Shown here: piece after piece, positions 1 through 8,256 of the stretch
Position numbering within the stretch: position 1 is the first letter of the stretch
How the letters are laid out: each line of letters begins with the position of its first letter
Source: Planctomycetaceae bacterium
GTDB lineage: Bacteria; Planctomycetota; Planctomycetia; Pirellulales; Pirellulaceae
Assembly: GCA_002726245.1 (NCBI GenBank)
Contig: PBSM01000278.1
Location: forward strand, 1-64,000
DNA length: 64,000 nt
Direction of reading: 5' to 3'
Program-made: the position numbers and the translations under genes
The notes under the pieces: generated by a model
Database searches by the model: none
What the model was told of the DNA's origin: nothing
Seen by the model: only the letters and a program-made list of their open reading frames with translations

Positions 1-23
1 CGACTTAGCTTTCGGGTAGGCCG

Positions 24-89
24 TAGCGAAAGTCGCCAAGACTTTCGGCCAATACCGGGAAGAGCCGAAGCTCTTGGCGAGCTTCGCTA
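24..89. repeat. Inverted repeat with two 26-base arms, each itself a hairpin
   Basis: Arms at 24-49 and 64-89 are inverted copies of each other with paired differences (AAGTC...GACTT in one, AGCTC...GAGCT in the other). Each arm is also palindromic around a CCAA/TTGG core. The pattern is that of an intergenic hairpin element. It lies upstream of the flagellar cluster; no gene is seen between 1 and 370. Confidence 0.6.
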
Positions 90-139
90 CCGGAAAACTG
101 AGCTGCGATGGAATACTAGTGCTTTGTGACAGCTAAAAA

Positions 140-207
140 GTGGGGTAAGCATCCTGCTTGCCATATGAACGGGGGCGTAAGAATCGCAAGCTGGAAGCTT
201 GCGCCAC
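140..207. repeat. Intergenic hairpin repeat, family B copy 1
   Basis: Begins GTGGGGTAAGC and ends GCTTGCGCCAC, with CTGGAAGCTTGCG in the right arm. The same layout recurs at 58207-58272, where the stem reads GGC/GCC instead of AGC/GCT, so the two copies differ by paired changes. It lies just before the first gene of the flagellar cluster. Confidence 0.65.
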
Positions 208-370
208 TTTGCTAGCACTGTCGCGTATGCTGTCGGCAGACTCCTCTTTCGACGCATTCGCGTTGACATCTTCAAAGGCTTTTGGGTACAAGCTGCCTGC
301 TTTTCTTCCGATCGCCGGCCCTCGCAGTAGGCGATCAAACTTGGCGTTCGCCGCAACTCTCGATTGTCAC

Positions 371-1096
371 ATGTCTTCCGAACGAATTAATGAGTTCGAC
401 GCGTTGCCCGTCGGTGGGCCTGACCTCGATGCGCGCCCACGCTGGCGGAAGGTGCTTGACGAAGTTGTTGATCGCCTCAAGCACAACCCGCTTCAGAACT
501 TGACGATCATCTTAGCGGTCATCGCGGCTGTTACCGGGTTGAGTCTTGGTCTGCTGCTGCTCGTACCGGAAACGCTCGGTCCGTCCGCACCACCCCCACT
601 CACGTTAGCCGATGCGCTCGCTGCCTTGGACGCTGAGGACTTTGGTGAAGCTCGGCGCATCGCCGCGGATTTGCGTCTGGTAGATGACTTGCCCGAGAAG
701 GATGTGGGCGGTCCCGCGTACGTGCTTGGTGTCGTCATGGCGCGAGAAGGTGAGATCGAATGGGAGCGGCGCGAAAAGAGGTTGCTGTTGTTGCTCGCGA
801 CTCGTTACCACGAGGAGGCTCGCAAGGCAGGATTTCCGGAAGGTCGCCAAGGGCATGGTCTCCAGGCCTATTCGACGGCGACGAATCGGTTTCAGCACGA
901 GCCCGAATCGCTCGAAGCCTATGTTCAGATCGCGAATTGTCATCGGCGGAAGGACCGCCACGCAGAAGCTCGTGGGACGCTGGAGCAGGCGAAAGTCGTC
1001 CTCAGTCGGATTCGGCCCGATGCCGATTTCACGCAGACAACTCGATATGACCGCAAGCAATGGACGGAGTTACTGGACTGGCTGGCGGCGCTCTAA
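371..1096 (+). CDS. Membrane-anchored TPR-like protein at head of flagellar cluster
   Basis: 241 residues. A hydrophilic start is followed by one membrane helix at about residues 45-65 (LTIILAVIAAVTGLSLGLLL) and a helical region with TPR-like pairs, such as EPESLEAYVQIANCHRRK near residue 185. The ATG at 371 was chosen because the codons from 158 to 370 run through a repeat and give protein-unlike sequence; no clear Shine-Dalgarno site is seen. From memory, planctomycete relatives are much longer, with many TPRs between the GFPEGR stretch and the C-terminal segment, so this copy may have lost its middle in frame; that is inference. It probably sits in the membrane and scaffolds protein contacts. 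The flgN-like gene follows after 13 bases, suggesting one operon. Confidence 0.65.
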   Translation: MSSERINEFDALPVGGPDLDARPRWRKVLDEVVDRLKHNPLQNLTIILAVIAAVTGLSLGLLLLVPETLGPSAPPPLTLADALAALDAEDFGEARRIAADLRLVDDLPEKDVGGPAYVLGVVMAREGEIEWERREKRLLLLLATRYHEEARKAGFPEGRQGHGLQAYSTATNRFQHEPESLEAYVQIANCHRRKDRHAEARGTLEQAKVVLSRIRPDADFTQTTRYDRKQWTELLDWLAAL

Positions 1097-1109
1097 CTCG
1101 ATAGGCGAT

Positions 1110-1565
1110 ATGACGCAACGAACAGACACAGATTGTTTAGCAGCTCTTATCGATCAGAAGTCCGATGTCCTCTCGCGCCTTCGGCAACTGGCCACGCGGC
1201 AAGCCGAGATCGTTTCGGGCGGCGATATGACGAAGCTCTTTACGCTGTTAGCGAGCAAGCAGGCTTTGCTGCAGAACCTGCAGCGCATCGAGACGCAGCT
1301 AGATCCGTTCCGCGCGCAGGATCCTGACGCCCGGCAGTGGCGATCATCCGAGCATCGTCAGCGAGCTCGCGCCGTCGCCGAACGCTGTGAGTCACTGTTA
1401 GCGGAGCTGATGGCGATCGAGAAGCAGTGCGAGGGCGAGTTGAGTGTTCGCTGCGACAACATTGCCGAGCGGCTGCAAGGTATGCACCATGTCACACATG
1501 CCACAGATGCCTATACGCAACAGATTTCCACCCACTCTCAATTGGATTTGAGTTCTGAGACATGA
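1110..1565 (+). CDS. flgN: FlgN-like flagellar export chaperone
   Basis: 151 residues, almost wholly helical, with heptad-like spacing and no membrane segment. Length and position fit FlgN, the cytosolic chaperone that keeps hook-filament junction proteins FlgK and FlgL export-competent. Sequence similarity to classical FlgN is weak, so the call rests on size, helical composition (LIDQKSDVLSRLRQLATRQ at the start) and context inside a flagellar cluster. The stop overlaps the start of the histidine kinase by four bases (ATGA), so the two are probably translationally coupled. A different helical flagellar accessory protein is the main alternative. Confidence 0.6.
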   Translation: MTQRTDTDCLAALIDQKSDVLSRLRQLATRQAEIVSGGDMTKLFTLLASKQALLQNLQRIETQLDPFRAQDPDARQWRSSEHRQRARAVAERCESLLAELMAIEKQCEGELSVRCDNIAERLQGMHHVTHATDAYTQQISTHSQLDLSSET

Positions 1566-2446
1566 GCGATCCCAAGATTCTACCGTTCCTTAAGCCCGAT
1601 GACGCTGGTGAGGTTGATCTTTCGGCAGGTCTGGGGCCGGGAAGTGACTTGCAGGTTGTTCTCGCCGCCTGGCACGAAGCGACCGATCGCTTGCAACAGA
1701 CGCACGAGACCTTGCGCGACGAAGTTAGTCGCTTGACGGACGAACTGGAAATCAAGAACCGCGAATTAGCGCGTAAGAATCGCCTGGCCGATCTCGGGCA
1801 GATGGCGTCGCATGTAGCCCATGAAGTGCGAAACGGCTTGGCACCGCTCACGTTCTATCTCAGTTTGCTCCGCCGTAGGGCAGGTACGAATGACGGTCTC
1901 TTGGCACTGCTGAACAAAGTCGATGCGTGTTTCACTGCCGTCCAGAGTACGGTCAGCGATTTGCTTAGTTTCACTTCCGATCGCGAGCCGAGCTTTCGCA
2001 CGTTCGACGTCGCGGAACTGATCACGGAGGTGTGTGAATCGCTTGCACCGCAATTGTCGGCTCAACGCATTCGTGTCGATTATGGTTTGAGTGCGGGGAT
2101 ATTTGTCTACGCGGATCGAGATATGTTGCGGAGGGCATTGATGAACCTGCTGCTCAACGCTGTCGATGTGATGCCGACGGGAGGCGTACTCTCGATTGCG
2201 ACTTGCGACACCGGCAGCGGTGTCGATATTGAAGTGGCTGATAGCGGACCGGGCATCGAGAACGAACCCACCAAGATCTTCGAGCCTTTTTTCACGACCA
2301 AAGGCGATGGTACTGGGCTTGGCTTGTCCATTGTGCAGCGCATTGCCGACGCGCACGGCGGCGACGTCACCGCCACGAACTGCCCTGAAGGCGGGGCCGC
2401 GTTCACGATTTATCTACCGTCACGTCAAGTGGAGGCAGCAGCATGA
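1562..2446 (+). CDS. Soluble NtrB/FlrB-type sensor histidine kinase
   Basis: 294 residues without a membrane helix, so a cytosolic kinase. A coiled coil covers about residues 40-75. The HisKA box HVAHEVRNGLAPL carries the likely phosphorylated His87. The HATPase domain has an N box (NLLLNAVDVMPTGG), G1 (DSGPGI), an F box (FEPFFTTK) and G2 (GTGLGLSIV). In polar-flagellate bacteria a cytosolic kinase of this class (FlrB/FleS) phosphorylates a sigma-54 activator that turns on basal-body genes. Here the gene overlaps both its neighbours by four bases, and the downstream partner is exactly such an activator. Input signal unknown; basal-body assembly state is the usual guess. Confidence 0.88.
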   Translation: MSDPKILPFLKPDDAGEVDLSAGLGPGSDLQVVLAAWHEATDRLQQTHETLRDEVSRLTDELEIKNRELARKNRLADLGQMASHVAHEVRNGLAPLTFYLSLLRRRAGTNDGLLALLNKVDACFTAVQSTVSDLLSFTSDREPSFRTFDVAELITEVCESLAPQLSAQRIRVDYGLSAGIFVYADRDMLRRALMNLLLNAVDVMPTGGVLSIATCDTGSGVDIEVADSGPGIENEPTKIFEPFFTTKGDGTGLGLSIVQRIADAHGGDVTATNCPEGGAAFTIYLPSRQVEAAA

Positions 2447-3852
2447 CTTCAGCGATGGCTCAACAAGCCACAGGCGCAGTTCTCGTTGTCGATGATCATG
2501 CCCAAGCCCGACAGTCGATGGCCGACATTCTCGACTGTGCTGGTTACGAAGTGCATTGCTGCTCAAGTGCAGCCGAAGCATTGAGAACCCTGGACGACTC
2601 GCCCTTCGATGTTGTGATTACCGATCTTCGCATGCCGGGCATGAGCGGATTGGACTTCATTCGGGCCTTAGAGCAGCGAAACGATGAAGCGCAAGTGGTG
2701 ATGGTGACTGCCTATGCTTCCGTCAGTACAGCGGTCGATGCGATGCGACTTGGCGCATTCGACTACATCGAAAAACCGTTCGACGCGCCGCAGTTCGAAG
2801 AACTCGTCGCTCGTGCGATGCGACATGGTAGCAAGCGCCGTTCCCGCGTGCCGGGCGATCAGCAGCAATGCGACGCGATGGTCGGCACAAGCCCAGCGGT
2901 GCAGGCGTTACGCGGTCGCATTCGCCAGGTCGCAACGACTTCTGAAACGGTCTTGATTACCGGGGAAAGTGGTGTCGGTAAGGAGCTCGTGGCGAGAGCG
3001 ATTCACGGGTACAGCCAGCGAGCCGCTGGGCCACTGGTCAGCCTTAACTGTTCAGCCCTCTCGCCTCAGTTGATGGAAAGCGAGCTGTTCGGATACGAAC
3101 GCGGTGCCTTTACGAGCGCCGACGCTCCACGCGTCGGTCGATTCGAGTTGGCCGATGGCGGAACGATACTGCTGGACGAAGTGACGGAGATCAGTCTGCC
3201 GTTGCAGGCCAAGTTGCTTCGCGTCTTGCAGGAGAAGTCGTTCGAACGCGTGGGGGCAAGTGCCACGATCCACGTCGATGTTCGCGTCCTCGCGACGAGT
3301 AATCGTGATTTGCTCTCGACTGTTCACGACGGAGAGTTTCGCGAAGACCTCTACTTTCGATTAGCCGTTGTGCCGATTCACGTCCCACCGCTACGGGAGC
3401 GCCGCGAAGACGTGCCCGAGCTCGTCGAGCATTTCTCTGAGCAGGTTGCACAGCGGTTGGGTAAGGGTCGCTGCGAGCTAGACGAGTCGGCGATGGACCT
3501 GCTGTACGGATATGACTGGCCGGGGAATGTTCGCGAGATGGAAAACCTAATCACACGCGCCAGCGTTCTGAACTCGGGGTGTCGCATCACGGCAGACGAC
3601 TTGCGGTCTTGGCTGATGACTTCACAGGCGTCAGCCGATCCGGCGCAAGCACACGATCGCGACGACGAGGGACTTGTTGGTATGAACCTGCAGGACATAG
3701 AACGCAGACTGATCGAGGCGACTCTCGAGCACTACAGCGGGCACCGCGAGCAGACTGCACGGGCTCTCGGCATCGGTGTGCGGACCCTGACAAACAAGAT
3801 GCGGTCTTATGGATACGCTCCTCGGACGAAGGCGTTCTCGAGAGCCGCCTAG
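2443..3852 (+). CDS. NtrC-family sigma-54 activator, flagellar class
   Basis: 469 residues. Receiver domain at 11-125 with acidic pair D17-D18, phosphorylated D61 (VITDLRMPG) and K111. AAA+ domain at about 147-380 with Walker A GESGVGKE (174-181) and Walker B TILLDEV (241-247). Fis-type helix-turn-helix at the C-terminus (RALGIGVRTLTNKMRSYG). The sigma-54 contact loop, normally GAFTGA, reads GAFTSA at 221-226. The gene is coupled to the kinase upstream. A strong -24/-12 site lies 160 bases downstream of its stop, before flgB, so the obvious job is to activate the flgB operon (role of FlrC/FleR). Confidence 0.92.
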   Translation: MTSAMAQQATGAVLVVDDHAQARQSMADILDCAGYEVHCCSSAAEALRTLDDSPFDVVITDLRMPGMSGLDFIRALEQRNDEAQVVMVTAYASVSTAVDAMRLGAFDYIEKPFDAPQFEELVARAMRHGSKRRSRVPGDQQQCDAMVGTSPAVQALRGRIRQVATTSETVLITGESGVGKELVARAIHGYSQRAAGPLVSLNCSALSPQLMESELFGYERGAFTSADAPRVGRFELADGGTILLDEVTEISLPLQAKLLRVLQEKSFERVGASATIHVDVRVLATSNRDLLSTVHDGEFREDLYFRLAVVPIHVPPLRERREDVPELVEHFSEQVAQRLGKGRCELDESAMDLLYGYDWPGNVREMENLITRASVLNSGCRITADDLRSWLMTSQASADPAQAHDRDDEGLVGMNLQDIERRLIEATLEHYSGHREQTARALGIGVRTLTNKMRSYGYAPRTKAFSRAA

Positions 3853-4011
3853 GGAACCGGCATGAATTGCCGATCAACCGACAGTGTTTGCTGGAGACCG
3901 ACAAACGAAAGGACACGACGAATCGGCGGAACGCATTTCAGCTTCGATGCAGCCCCTTGTTTCACGCAGCCTCCGCGCTCTTCTGGCAACGGAGTCATCG
4001 GAATTGCGGAG

Positions 4012-4028
4012 GCGGCACGCGAGTTGCG
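4012..4028 (+). promoter_or_regulatory. Sigma-54 (-24/-12) promoter of the flgB operon
   Basis: The site reads GCGGCACGCGAGTTGCG. It matches the consensus TGGCACG-N4-TTGCW except at the first and last positions. The invariant GG (4014-4015) and GC (4026-4027) are exactly ten bases apart. The start point would be near 4039, about 50 bases before flgB. It sits directly after a gene for an NtrC-type activator, which fits functionally. Confidence 0.7.
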
Positions 4029-4091
4029 AGTTTGCGCTACGTTTAGAGTTCCCGAACGAAACACAAGATCAACCAAATCGACTGCTTGGCG

Positions 4092-4498
4092 ATGAATATC
4101 TTCAATTCCACAACGATCCCGGTGCTGCAAGAAGTCGTTAGCTTTGCGCAAGCCCGGCATGAGATCCTCGCTGGGAACGTCGCAACAAGGACACGCCTGG
4201 TTATCAGGTTCGCGACTTGTCAGTCGAGACGTTTCAAGACCGGCTGCGCGAGGCGATTGAAGCCAATGACGAAACGGGCGGCTCGATCTCTCCCGGTGAA
4301 ATCAGTGGGAATCGCGATGAAGCAATGCGTCGTGTTCGAGAGGCGAGCAAAGGCATTCTTTATCATGATGGAAGCAATGTCGACTTCGAGAAGCAAGTTC
4401 TTGAGGTTTCCAAGAACCAATACATGCACAACATGGCGATCTCGATTATGAGCAGTCAATTCCAGTTACTGCAGGTTGCGATCAGCGAACGTGTCTAA
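4092..4498 (+). pseudogene. flgB: flgB, rod protein, interrupted by a -1 frameshift
   Basis: FlgB is a proximal rod protein of the flagellar basal body, exported through the flagellar type III apparatus. The N-terminal half (STTIPVLQEVVSFAQARHE, then ILAGNVA) is in the frame of the ATG at 4092. From about 4183 the family's ANxDTPGYxVRDLSVETFQDRL region continues in another frame, to the stop at 4498. One base is missing near 4182-4185: GTCGCAACAAGG would read VANK with one extra base, most simply a CC shortened to C. The rest of the protein, to SSQFQLLQVAISERV, looks normal. This is either a true inactivating mutation or a homopolymer sequencing error. An alternative TTG start lies at 4086. 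Confidence 0.85.
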
Positions 4499-4509
4499 GA
4501 GAACATGCA

Positions 4510-4931
4510 ATGATTTCTGCTATGGACATCAGCACGAGTGCTTTGGTAGCTCAACGCACGCGGTTGAACACGATTGCCAGTAACGTTGCCAATATGTCTT
4601 CGGTGCGCAATGAAAATGGCGATGTCGAGCCGTATCAAGCTCGATTCGTTGTGTTTCGCGAAGATCAAGATGTGAAAATGAGCAGCGGCGCGACCGGTGT
4701 CAAAGTTGAATCGATTGAATCGGAGTCGGTCGAACCGAACTACAAGTATCAGCCAGGGCATCCTCTAGCGATCAAAGAGGCGCGCGTAAAGGCTATGTCG
4801 CCTACCCGAATATCAACATGTCGCGAGAGTTCGCCGATGCTCTCGAAGCGACGCGTGCTTACGAAGCCAACATCGGTGTGATGGAAATCACGAAGAACCT
4901 TGGTCAACAAACGTTACGAATTCTCGCCTAG
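4510..4931 (+). pseudogene. flgC: flgC, rod protein, interrupted by a -1 frameshift
   Basis: FlgC is a proximal rod component. Residues 1-89 from ATG 4510 are typical (MDISTSALVAQRTRLNTIAS). At about 4776-4781 the frame changes: with one extra base the sequence continues as GARKGYVAYPNINMSRE and ends with the family's C-terminal helix (EATRAYEANIGVMEITKNL) and a stop at 4929-4931. A GGG shortened to GG would explain it. This is the second adjacent rod gene broken in the same way. Uninterrupted translation would stop at 4881 and lose the conserved C-terminal helix needed for rod polymerisation. Confidence 0.85.
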
Positions 4932-4969
4932 CGATCATCCAATGATGCTCCGCGGGTCGGAGATGTTTC

Positions 4970-5305
4970 ATGGACGCCATTAGCAACATTTCGCTTCCAC
5001 CTTCGATAGCTCGGGCAATCGAAGACCTGAAAGGCATAGAAGGCTTTGAGGGACTTAGCGGTCTCTCGAGTGAGACGCCGCAAGCTCCCTCGTTTAAGGA
5101 GTTCTTGCTCGATTCCATCGATCACGTGAATGCGATGCAGAACGATGCAGACAAAGCTGTCGAGCAGCTCGCGACCGGTGGTGATGTCAATGCGGCGGAA
5201 GTCTTAACCGCCGTGCAGAAAGCCGATCTTTCCTTTCGCATGATGATGCAGATCCGGAACAAGCTAGTTCAAGCTTACCAAGAGATTAAGGAGATTCGCA
5301 TCTAA
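4970..5305 (+). CDS. fliE: FliE, MS-ring/rod junction protein
   Basis: 111 residues, normal family length. FliE links the FliF MS ring to the FlgB rod and is needed for export of rod proteins. The C-terminal signature is clear: VLTAVQKADLSFRMMMQIRN followed by KLVQAYQEIKEI. The N-terminus contains a short acidic insertion (DLKGIEGFEGLSG). The gene lies 38 bases after flgC and 62 before fliF, in the standard order flgB-flgC-fliE-fliF. Confidence 0.93.
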   Translation: MDAISNISLPPSIARAIEDLKGIEGFEGLSGLSSETPQAPSFKEFLLDSIDHVNAMQNDADKAVEQLATGGDVNAAEVLTAVQKADLSFRMMMQIRNKLVQAYQEIKEIRI

Positions 5306-5367
5306 CCTAGCCCGACGTCAATCGCCGCACGACGACAGTCAGCTTCGCACTTCTTTGGAATTCATGG

Positions 5368-7053
5368 ATGGACTTCCTCAATAAGGCCTACGAACAAATC
5401 GCCGACTTGTTCGGCTCAATGACACCGGCGGCCCGGATCACGACCGGCTTGTTGCTTGGTGTGATCATTGTCAGTCTCGTCTTTTTGTTCCGTGGACAGG
5501 TAACGTCCGCCGACGCTTATCTGTTCGGCGCACGTCCGCTGACCGACGGCGAACTGTCGTCGATGACAGGCGCGTTCGCTAAAGCGGGGCTGAACGCTTG
5601 GGAGAACGAAGGCAATCGACTTCGTGTGCCTCGCGGCCAACGACATACTTACATCGCTGCTCTGGTGGAAGGAAACGCGCTACCACAAGATGCCGGCTCC
5701 GCATGGCGGGACATGTTTGAGACACAAAGTCCCTTTTCTACGCGTAGGACGAACGAGTTGCGTGAGAAGTATGCGCTACAGCAGGATCTGAGCTATACGA
5801 TTCGCGCGCTCAGTGGAGTGGCGAAAGCTGGCGTCGTGCTGTCGGAGATCGACACGGACACATTTCCGCCAAGAACGGAACGCCGGGCTGTCGTGACGGT
5901 GGAAGCGACTGGTTCGGCTGCGCTTGATGCGATGCGTGTCAAACAGATTCGCGACACCATCGCCTACGGTGGCGGCGTCGAGCCGCACAACATCGTCGTT
6001 TCCGATACGAATGCAGGAAGATCACATGCCGGACCGCCGAAGGAAGGTTCTCTCGAATCGGAGCAGGGCCTTTACGCCGAACGACAGGCCCAACGGGAGG
6101 CCGAAATCAAGCAGAAGATCGAAGGCTACTTGCGAGTCGCGTATCCCGGTGCGACCGTCGCGGTGCGAGCCGACCTCGACCCAACGATCTCGTCCACCGA
6201 ACGCAAGATTGTCTATGACGAAAAACCGACGCCAATCTCTATCTCGGAGAATCAGCTCGATGAGCGATCTACTTCATCGCCGGCGGGCGGACGTCCCGGA
6301 GCTGAGCCTAATGGCATTGGCAATCGGACGGTCACCGCGGGTGGGGGAACAGACAGCGAGCGTACTCGAACGGAGACCGGTACGGACCAGGAGAACATCC
6401 CCGGAGCGTCAGTAACGGTCGCCAAAAGTTCGGGACTGCAGGAACGTTCCGTTACCGTCTCGATTGCTGTGCCGCGAAGCTTGTTCAAGGCGATTTGGCA
6501 TCAACGCAATCCTATCCTCCCAGGTGAAGAAGAGAAACAACCGGAGAAGACTGCACTGGAATCACTTGAGAATGAAGTGAAAACCAACATCGAAGAATCG
6601 GTCGTTATGGTGATCCCCAAAGCGCCGCCCGGCGAGGCTACGTTTCCTCGCGTCAAAGTCACCTCATTCGACGACATCCCGATCGCTGCTCCCGCTCCAC
6701 CAAGCTTGGCCGAAACGGGTGGCGCTTGGTTCGCCGCCAATTGGCAGACACTCGCTTTGTTTGCTCTGGGGTTCTTCGCCATCATCTTCTTGCGAGGCAT
6801 GATTCAATCCGCACAGACCGCGGCTCTTGCAGACACTCAAACGAAACAGCTCGCCACCGAACGTGCGGCTGATCTAGAGGATGATGCCGAGGATGCTGAG
6901 GAGGGGCAGGATCTTGGTGAGTTTGGGAACTCGCTGCGAGGCAGATTCGAATCTTCAGGGCGCAGCTTACGTGAAGAGCTGACCGAGTTGGTCCGCGATG
7001 ATCCCGACGCTGCGGCCAACGTAATTCAAAACTGGATGCGTGAAGCAGCATAG
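5368..7053 (+). CDS. fliF: FliF, flagellar MS-ring protein
   Basis: 561 residues. FliF forms the membrane-embedded MS ring that houses the export gate and carries the C ring. An N-terminal membrane helix is near residues 22-41 (TTGLLLGVIIVSLVFLF). The periplasmic YscJ/FliF ring-building motifs follow (about 50-230), then a low-complexity Gly/Glu/Thr-rich linker near 300-340, and a second membrane helix near 454-474 (TLALFALGFFAIIFL). A cytosolic tail ends in ELVRDDPDAAANVIQNWM, the FliG-binding motif. The reading frame is intact over 1.7 kb, in contrast to flgB and flgC. The fliG start follows after five bases. Confidence 0.95.
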   Translation: MDFLNKAYEQIADLFGSMTPAARITTGLLLGVIIVSLVFLFRGQVTSADAYLFGARPLTDGELSSMTGAFAKAGLNAWENEGNRLRVPRGQRHTYIAALVEGNALPQDAGSAWRDMFETQSPFSTRRTNELREKYALQQDLSYTIRALSGVAKAGVVLSEIDTDTFPPRTERRAVVTVEATGSAALDAMRVKQIRDTIAYGGGVEPHNIVVSDTNAGRSHAGPPKEGSLESEQGLYAERQAQREAEIKQKIEGYLRVAYPGATVAVRADLDPTISSTERKIVYDEKPTPISISENQLDERSTSSPAGGRPGAEPNGIGNRTVTAGGGTDSERTRTETGTDQENIPGASVTVAKSSGLQERSVTVSIAVPRSLFKAIWHQRNPILPGEEEKQPEKTALESLENEVKTNIEESVVMVIPKAPPGEATFPRVKVTSFDDIPIAAPAPPSLAETGGAWFAANWQTLALFALGFFAIIFLRGMIQSAQTAALADTQTKQLATERAADLEDDAEDAEEGQDLGEFGNSLRGRFESSGRSLREELTELVRDDPDAAANVIQNWMREAA

Positions 7054-7058
7054 TATCG

Positions 7059-8228
7059 ATGGCTGGAACAGACATGACAACAAAGACTGACACAAGTGAT
7101 CCGCTTCGCAAGGTAGCGATCTTCGTATCGACGCTGGACCGGGTCGCGGCGGACGACCTTCTGGAACGCCTCCCGTCGGAGCAAGCCGCGGCGGTTCGGA
7201 ATCTGGTCATGCGGCTGGAGGATGTTTCGGAGGCTGAACAGGAACGCGTCGCCCACGAGTTCCTGCACGGTGGCAGTGCCAGCAATCCGCCCGAAGATTC
7301 TGGAGTCGAGTTAGACGATTCGCTCGCCGAGAAGCTGTCTTCGCCGAACGGTTACTCGGATCACGTAGAGCAGCCCGCGGAACCGATCGGCCCTCCCTTC
7401 CACTTTCTCCGGCAAGCCGAAACGGACGCGATCGCCAAACACCTCGCTCACGAGAACCCGCAAATATCGGCGGTCGTCGTGGCACATCTTCCGCCGAGAC
7501 AGGCGGCCAACTTGATCGCGCACTTCGAGCCTGCGCGCCAGGCCGATGTCCTGCGTAGAGTTTCCGAACTGGATTTGGCCGACACGGCGGTCGTGCGTGA
7601 CGTCGAGCAACATTTGGAGATGCTATTGTCGGAAGACGTCCGGCTGGCGAACAATCGTGTCGCTGGACTGTCTGCCGTTGCGGCGATTCTCGAAGCGGCC
7701 GGTGACAAACGAGACTCTTTGGTCAGCAGCCTTGCGCGGCACCAGAACACGCTCGTCCGCCGCATGAACAATGTGCGATCGAGAAGCAGACTGCCACGAG
7801 CAAAGGACGCGGCGACGCAGGTTGGGCCAAGCCACGGAGTTCAGCAGCAGCGTGACGAGCGGCGAACAAGTGAGAGCGATGTGCCAACCTCTCATCCAGC
7901 GGCTGAAGCCTCTCGAGATCGCTCGCTGACGTTCGACGATCTTTCCAAACTGAGTGACTTGGCATTGGCTCGCATCTTCCGCGAATCGGATCCTCAGATC
8001 GCCTTGATGGCACTTGCAGGAGCGGATGCAAGCTTTGTCGATCGCCTTATGCGTCAGCTCCCGCGGCCCGAAGCGAAGTCGCTGAGACGGCGAATGGAAA
8101 GCCTTGGGCCACTTCAGCTCAATGACCTTGCCCACGCTCAAGATCAAATTGGGGAACTGGCGAGCCACTTGGCGGCGCGGGGCGAGATCAAGGTGCCCGC
8201 GCCCGCACGTTTCACCGTGGCGGCCTGA
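7059..8228 (+). CDS. fliG: FliG, flagellar motor switch protein (divergent)
   Basis: 389 residues, longer than the usual 330-350. FliG forms the upper C ring and contacts the stator. The N-terminal domain is weakly conserved. The middle domain has LAHENPQISAVVVAHLPPRQ, where ENPQ replaces the usual EHPQ. The C-terminal domain is typical (SDLALARIFRESDPQIALMA and LRRRMESLGPLQLNDLAHAQ). Between middle and C-terminal domains, at about residues 235-290, is a polar Arg/Ser/Gln-rich linker that most FliG proteins lack. A second in-frame ATG is at 7074. The gene is tightly spaced after fliF. Confidence 0.88.
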   Translation: MAGTDMTTKTDTSDPLRKVAIFVSTLDRVAADDLLERLPSEQAAAVRNLVMRLEDVSEAEQERVAHEFLHGGSASNPPEDSGVELDDSLAEKLSSPNGYSDHVEQPAEPIGPPFHFLRQAETDAIAKHLAHENPQISAVVVAHLPPRQAANLIAHFEPARQADVLRRVSELDLADTAVVRDVEQHLEMLLSEDVRLANNRVAGLSAVAAILEAAGDKRDSLVSSLARHQNTLVRRMNNVRSRSRLPRAKDAATQVGPSHGVQQQRDERRTSESDVPTSHPAAEASRDRSLTFDDLSKLSDLALARIFRESDPQIALMALAGADASFVDRLMRQLPRPEAKSLRRRMESLGPLQLNDLAHAQDQIGELASHLAARGEIKVPAPARFTVAA

Positions 8229-8256
8229 ACGAAACACAAGCAGGATACGTTGTTGG

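Noticed and set aside
158-370. N-terminal extension of the TPR protein from ATG 158
   Set aside because: It would be translated from the hairpin repeat and is unlike protein sequence; ATG 371 begins the plausible part.
3862-4141. Short frames between the NtrC-type gene and flgB
   Set aside because: They overlap the sigma-54 promoter and flgB start and have no homology or ribosome binding site.
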